In this document: in pieces, positions 63,565 to 64,000 of the stretch
How the letters are laid out: every line of letters starts with the position of its first letter
Numbering within the stretch: the stretch's first letter is position 1
Made by a program: the position numbers and the translations under genes
Notes under the pieces: generated by a model
What the model was told of the DNA's origin: nothing
The model's input: the letters and a program-made list of their open reading frames with translations, nothing else
Database searches by the model: none
Source of the DNA: Bradyrhizobium sp. SK17
GTDB lineage: Bacteria; Pseudomonadota; Alphaproteobacteria; Rhizobiales; Xanthobacteraceae
Assembly (NCBI RefSeq): GCF_002831585.1
Contig: NZ_CP025113.1
Location: 1,984,001-2,048,000, forward strand
Direction of reading: 5' to 3'
Length of the DNA stretch: 64,000 nucleotides

Positions 63565-64000
63565 GGACCTCACCAGCGCCGACAACGCCGAGCCCGCTGC
63601 TGCCGCCATGCGCGGCGCGATCGAGGCGCGGCAGATCACGATCGACGGTCAGCCGCTTCAGGTCGCGATCCGGCATGGCGACGGCAAGGGGCCGCCGCTC
63701 CTGCTGTTCAACGGGATCGGCGCCAATTGGGAGCTGGCAAGGCCGTTCCTCGAAGCGCTCACTGGCACCACCGCCATCATCTTCGACGTGCCCGGCGTCG
63801 GCGGATCGCCGAAGCCGGCGTGGCCGTATCGCCCGTCGACGCTGGCGCGGCTTGCCGCGGAACTCGCCGCCGAGCTGGGTTACGCCGAGATCGACGTCGC
63901 CGGCGTGTCCTGGGGCGGCGGCATCGCGCAGCAATTCGCGCATCAATTCCCGAAGCGCTGCCGCCGGCTGGTGCTGGCGGCGACCGCACCTGGTTTCACC
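63557..64000 (+). CDS. phaZ: Intracellular mcl-PHA depolymerase (alpha/beta hydrolase), partial
   Basis: The 3' end lies outside the window; 148 codons are visible from a TTG at 63557 that overlaps the phaC stop. An ATG at 63608 is the alternative start. PLLLFNGIGANWELARPFLEAL, FDVPGVGGSPKPAWPYR and the nucleophile elbow VAGVSWGGGIAQQFAH (Ser of GVSWGG) match PhaZ of pseudomonads, which degrades mcl-PHA inside the cell. Synthase and depolymerase are thus translationally linked. Confidence 0.88.
   Translation, partial: MTEDLTSADNAEPAAAAMRGAIEARQITIDGQPLQVAIRHGDGKGPPLLLFNGIGANWELARPFLEALTGTTAIIFDVPGVGGSPKPAWPYRPSTLARLAAELAAELGYAEIDVAGVSWGGGIAQQFAHQFPKRCRRLVLAATAPGFT

Overview
The window is high-GC alphaproteobacterial chromosome, most likely Bradyrhizobium or a close relative. 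The evidence is the protein style, the family of short palindromic intergenic repeats typical of that group, and the housekeeping order rpmH-rnpA-yidC-engB-argB-dapD-dapE-truA-fmt-def. The genus call is inference; no rRNA or species marker is present.

Layout. (1) 0-18 kb is core: an AmpG-like permease, a small GIY-YIG nuclease, rmuC, def-fmt-truA, dapE, dapD, a HAD nucleotidase, a DUF1036 protein, argB, DUF423, engB, yidC, rnpA and rpmH. Palindromic repeats are frequent here, and one has been split by an IS30-family element of about 1.03 kb. (2) 16.5-21 kb holds an orphan histidine kinase, tRNA-Arg(ACG), a YgiQ-type radical SAM protein and a small SH3-like secreted protein. (3) 21.4-34.9 kb is a polysaccharide locus: GNAT protein, GT2, flippase, Wzz/GumC-type co-polymerase, Wzy/ligase-type protein, polysaccharide deacetylase, two GT4 enzymes, a methyltransferase, an exported GH5 glycanase and a membrane acyltransferase. 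(4) 34.9-42.5 kb is a TetR-led ABC importer operon. One permease is fused to a strictosidine-synthase-like beta-propeller, and a second divergent propeller gene follows it.

(5) 42.9-57.4 kb is the least conventional part. It has an STN-domain protein that also carries a TonB-C-like domain, a TonB, a FecI-type sigma factor and a FecR-type regulator. These are followed by a tightly packed run of ten genes: an FhaC/ShlB-type outer-membrane transporter, a DUF2341-LamG-ExbB fusion, ExbD, a small unknown protein, a second TonB, a porin, a periplasmic coiled-coil protein, a parvulin PPIase, a YbjN protein and a lytic transglycosylase. No TonB-dependent receptor and no TpsA exoprotein lies in the window. 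I read it as a sigma/anti-sigma-regulated, proton-motive-force-coupled envelope machine of unknown substrate. It is the best candidate here for an undescribed system.

(6) 58.2-64 kb carries an AraC regulator divergent from a medium-chain-length PHA operon: acyl-CoA ligase, (R)-enoyl-CoA hydratase, class II-like PHA synthase and an intracellular mcl-PHA depolymerase cut by the window edge.

All calls come from reading motifs and context by eye. No database search was run, so substrate assignments are inference unless stated.
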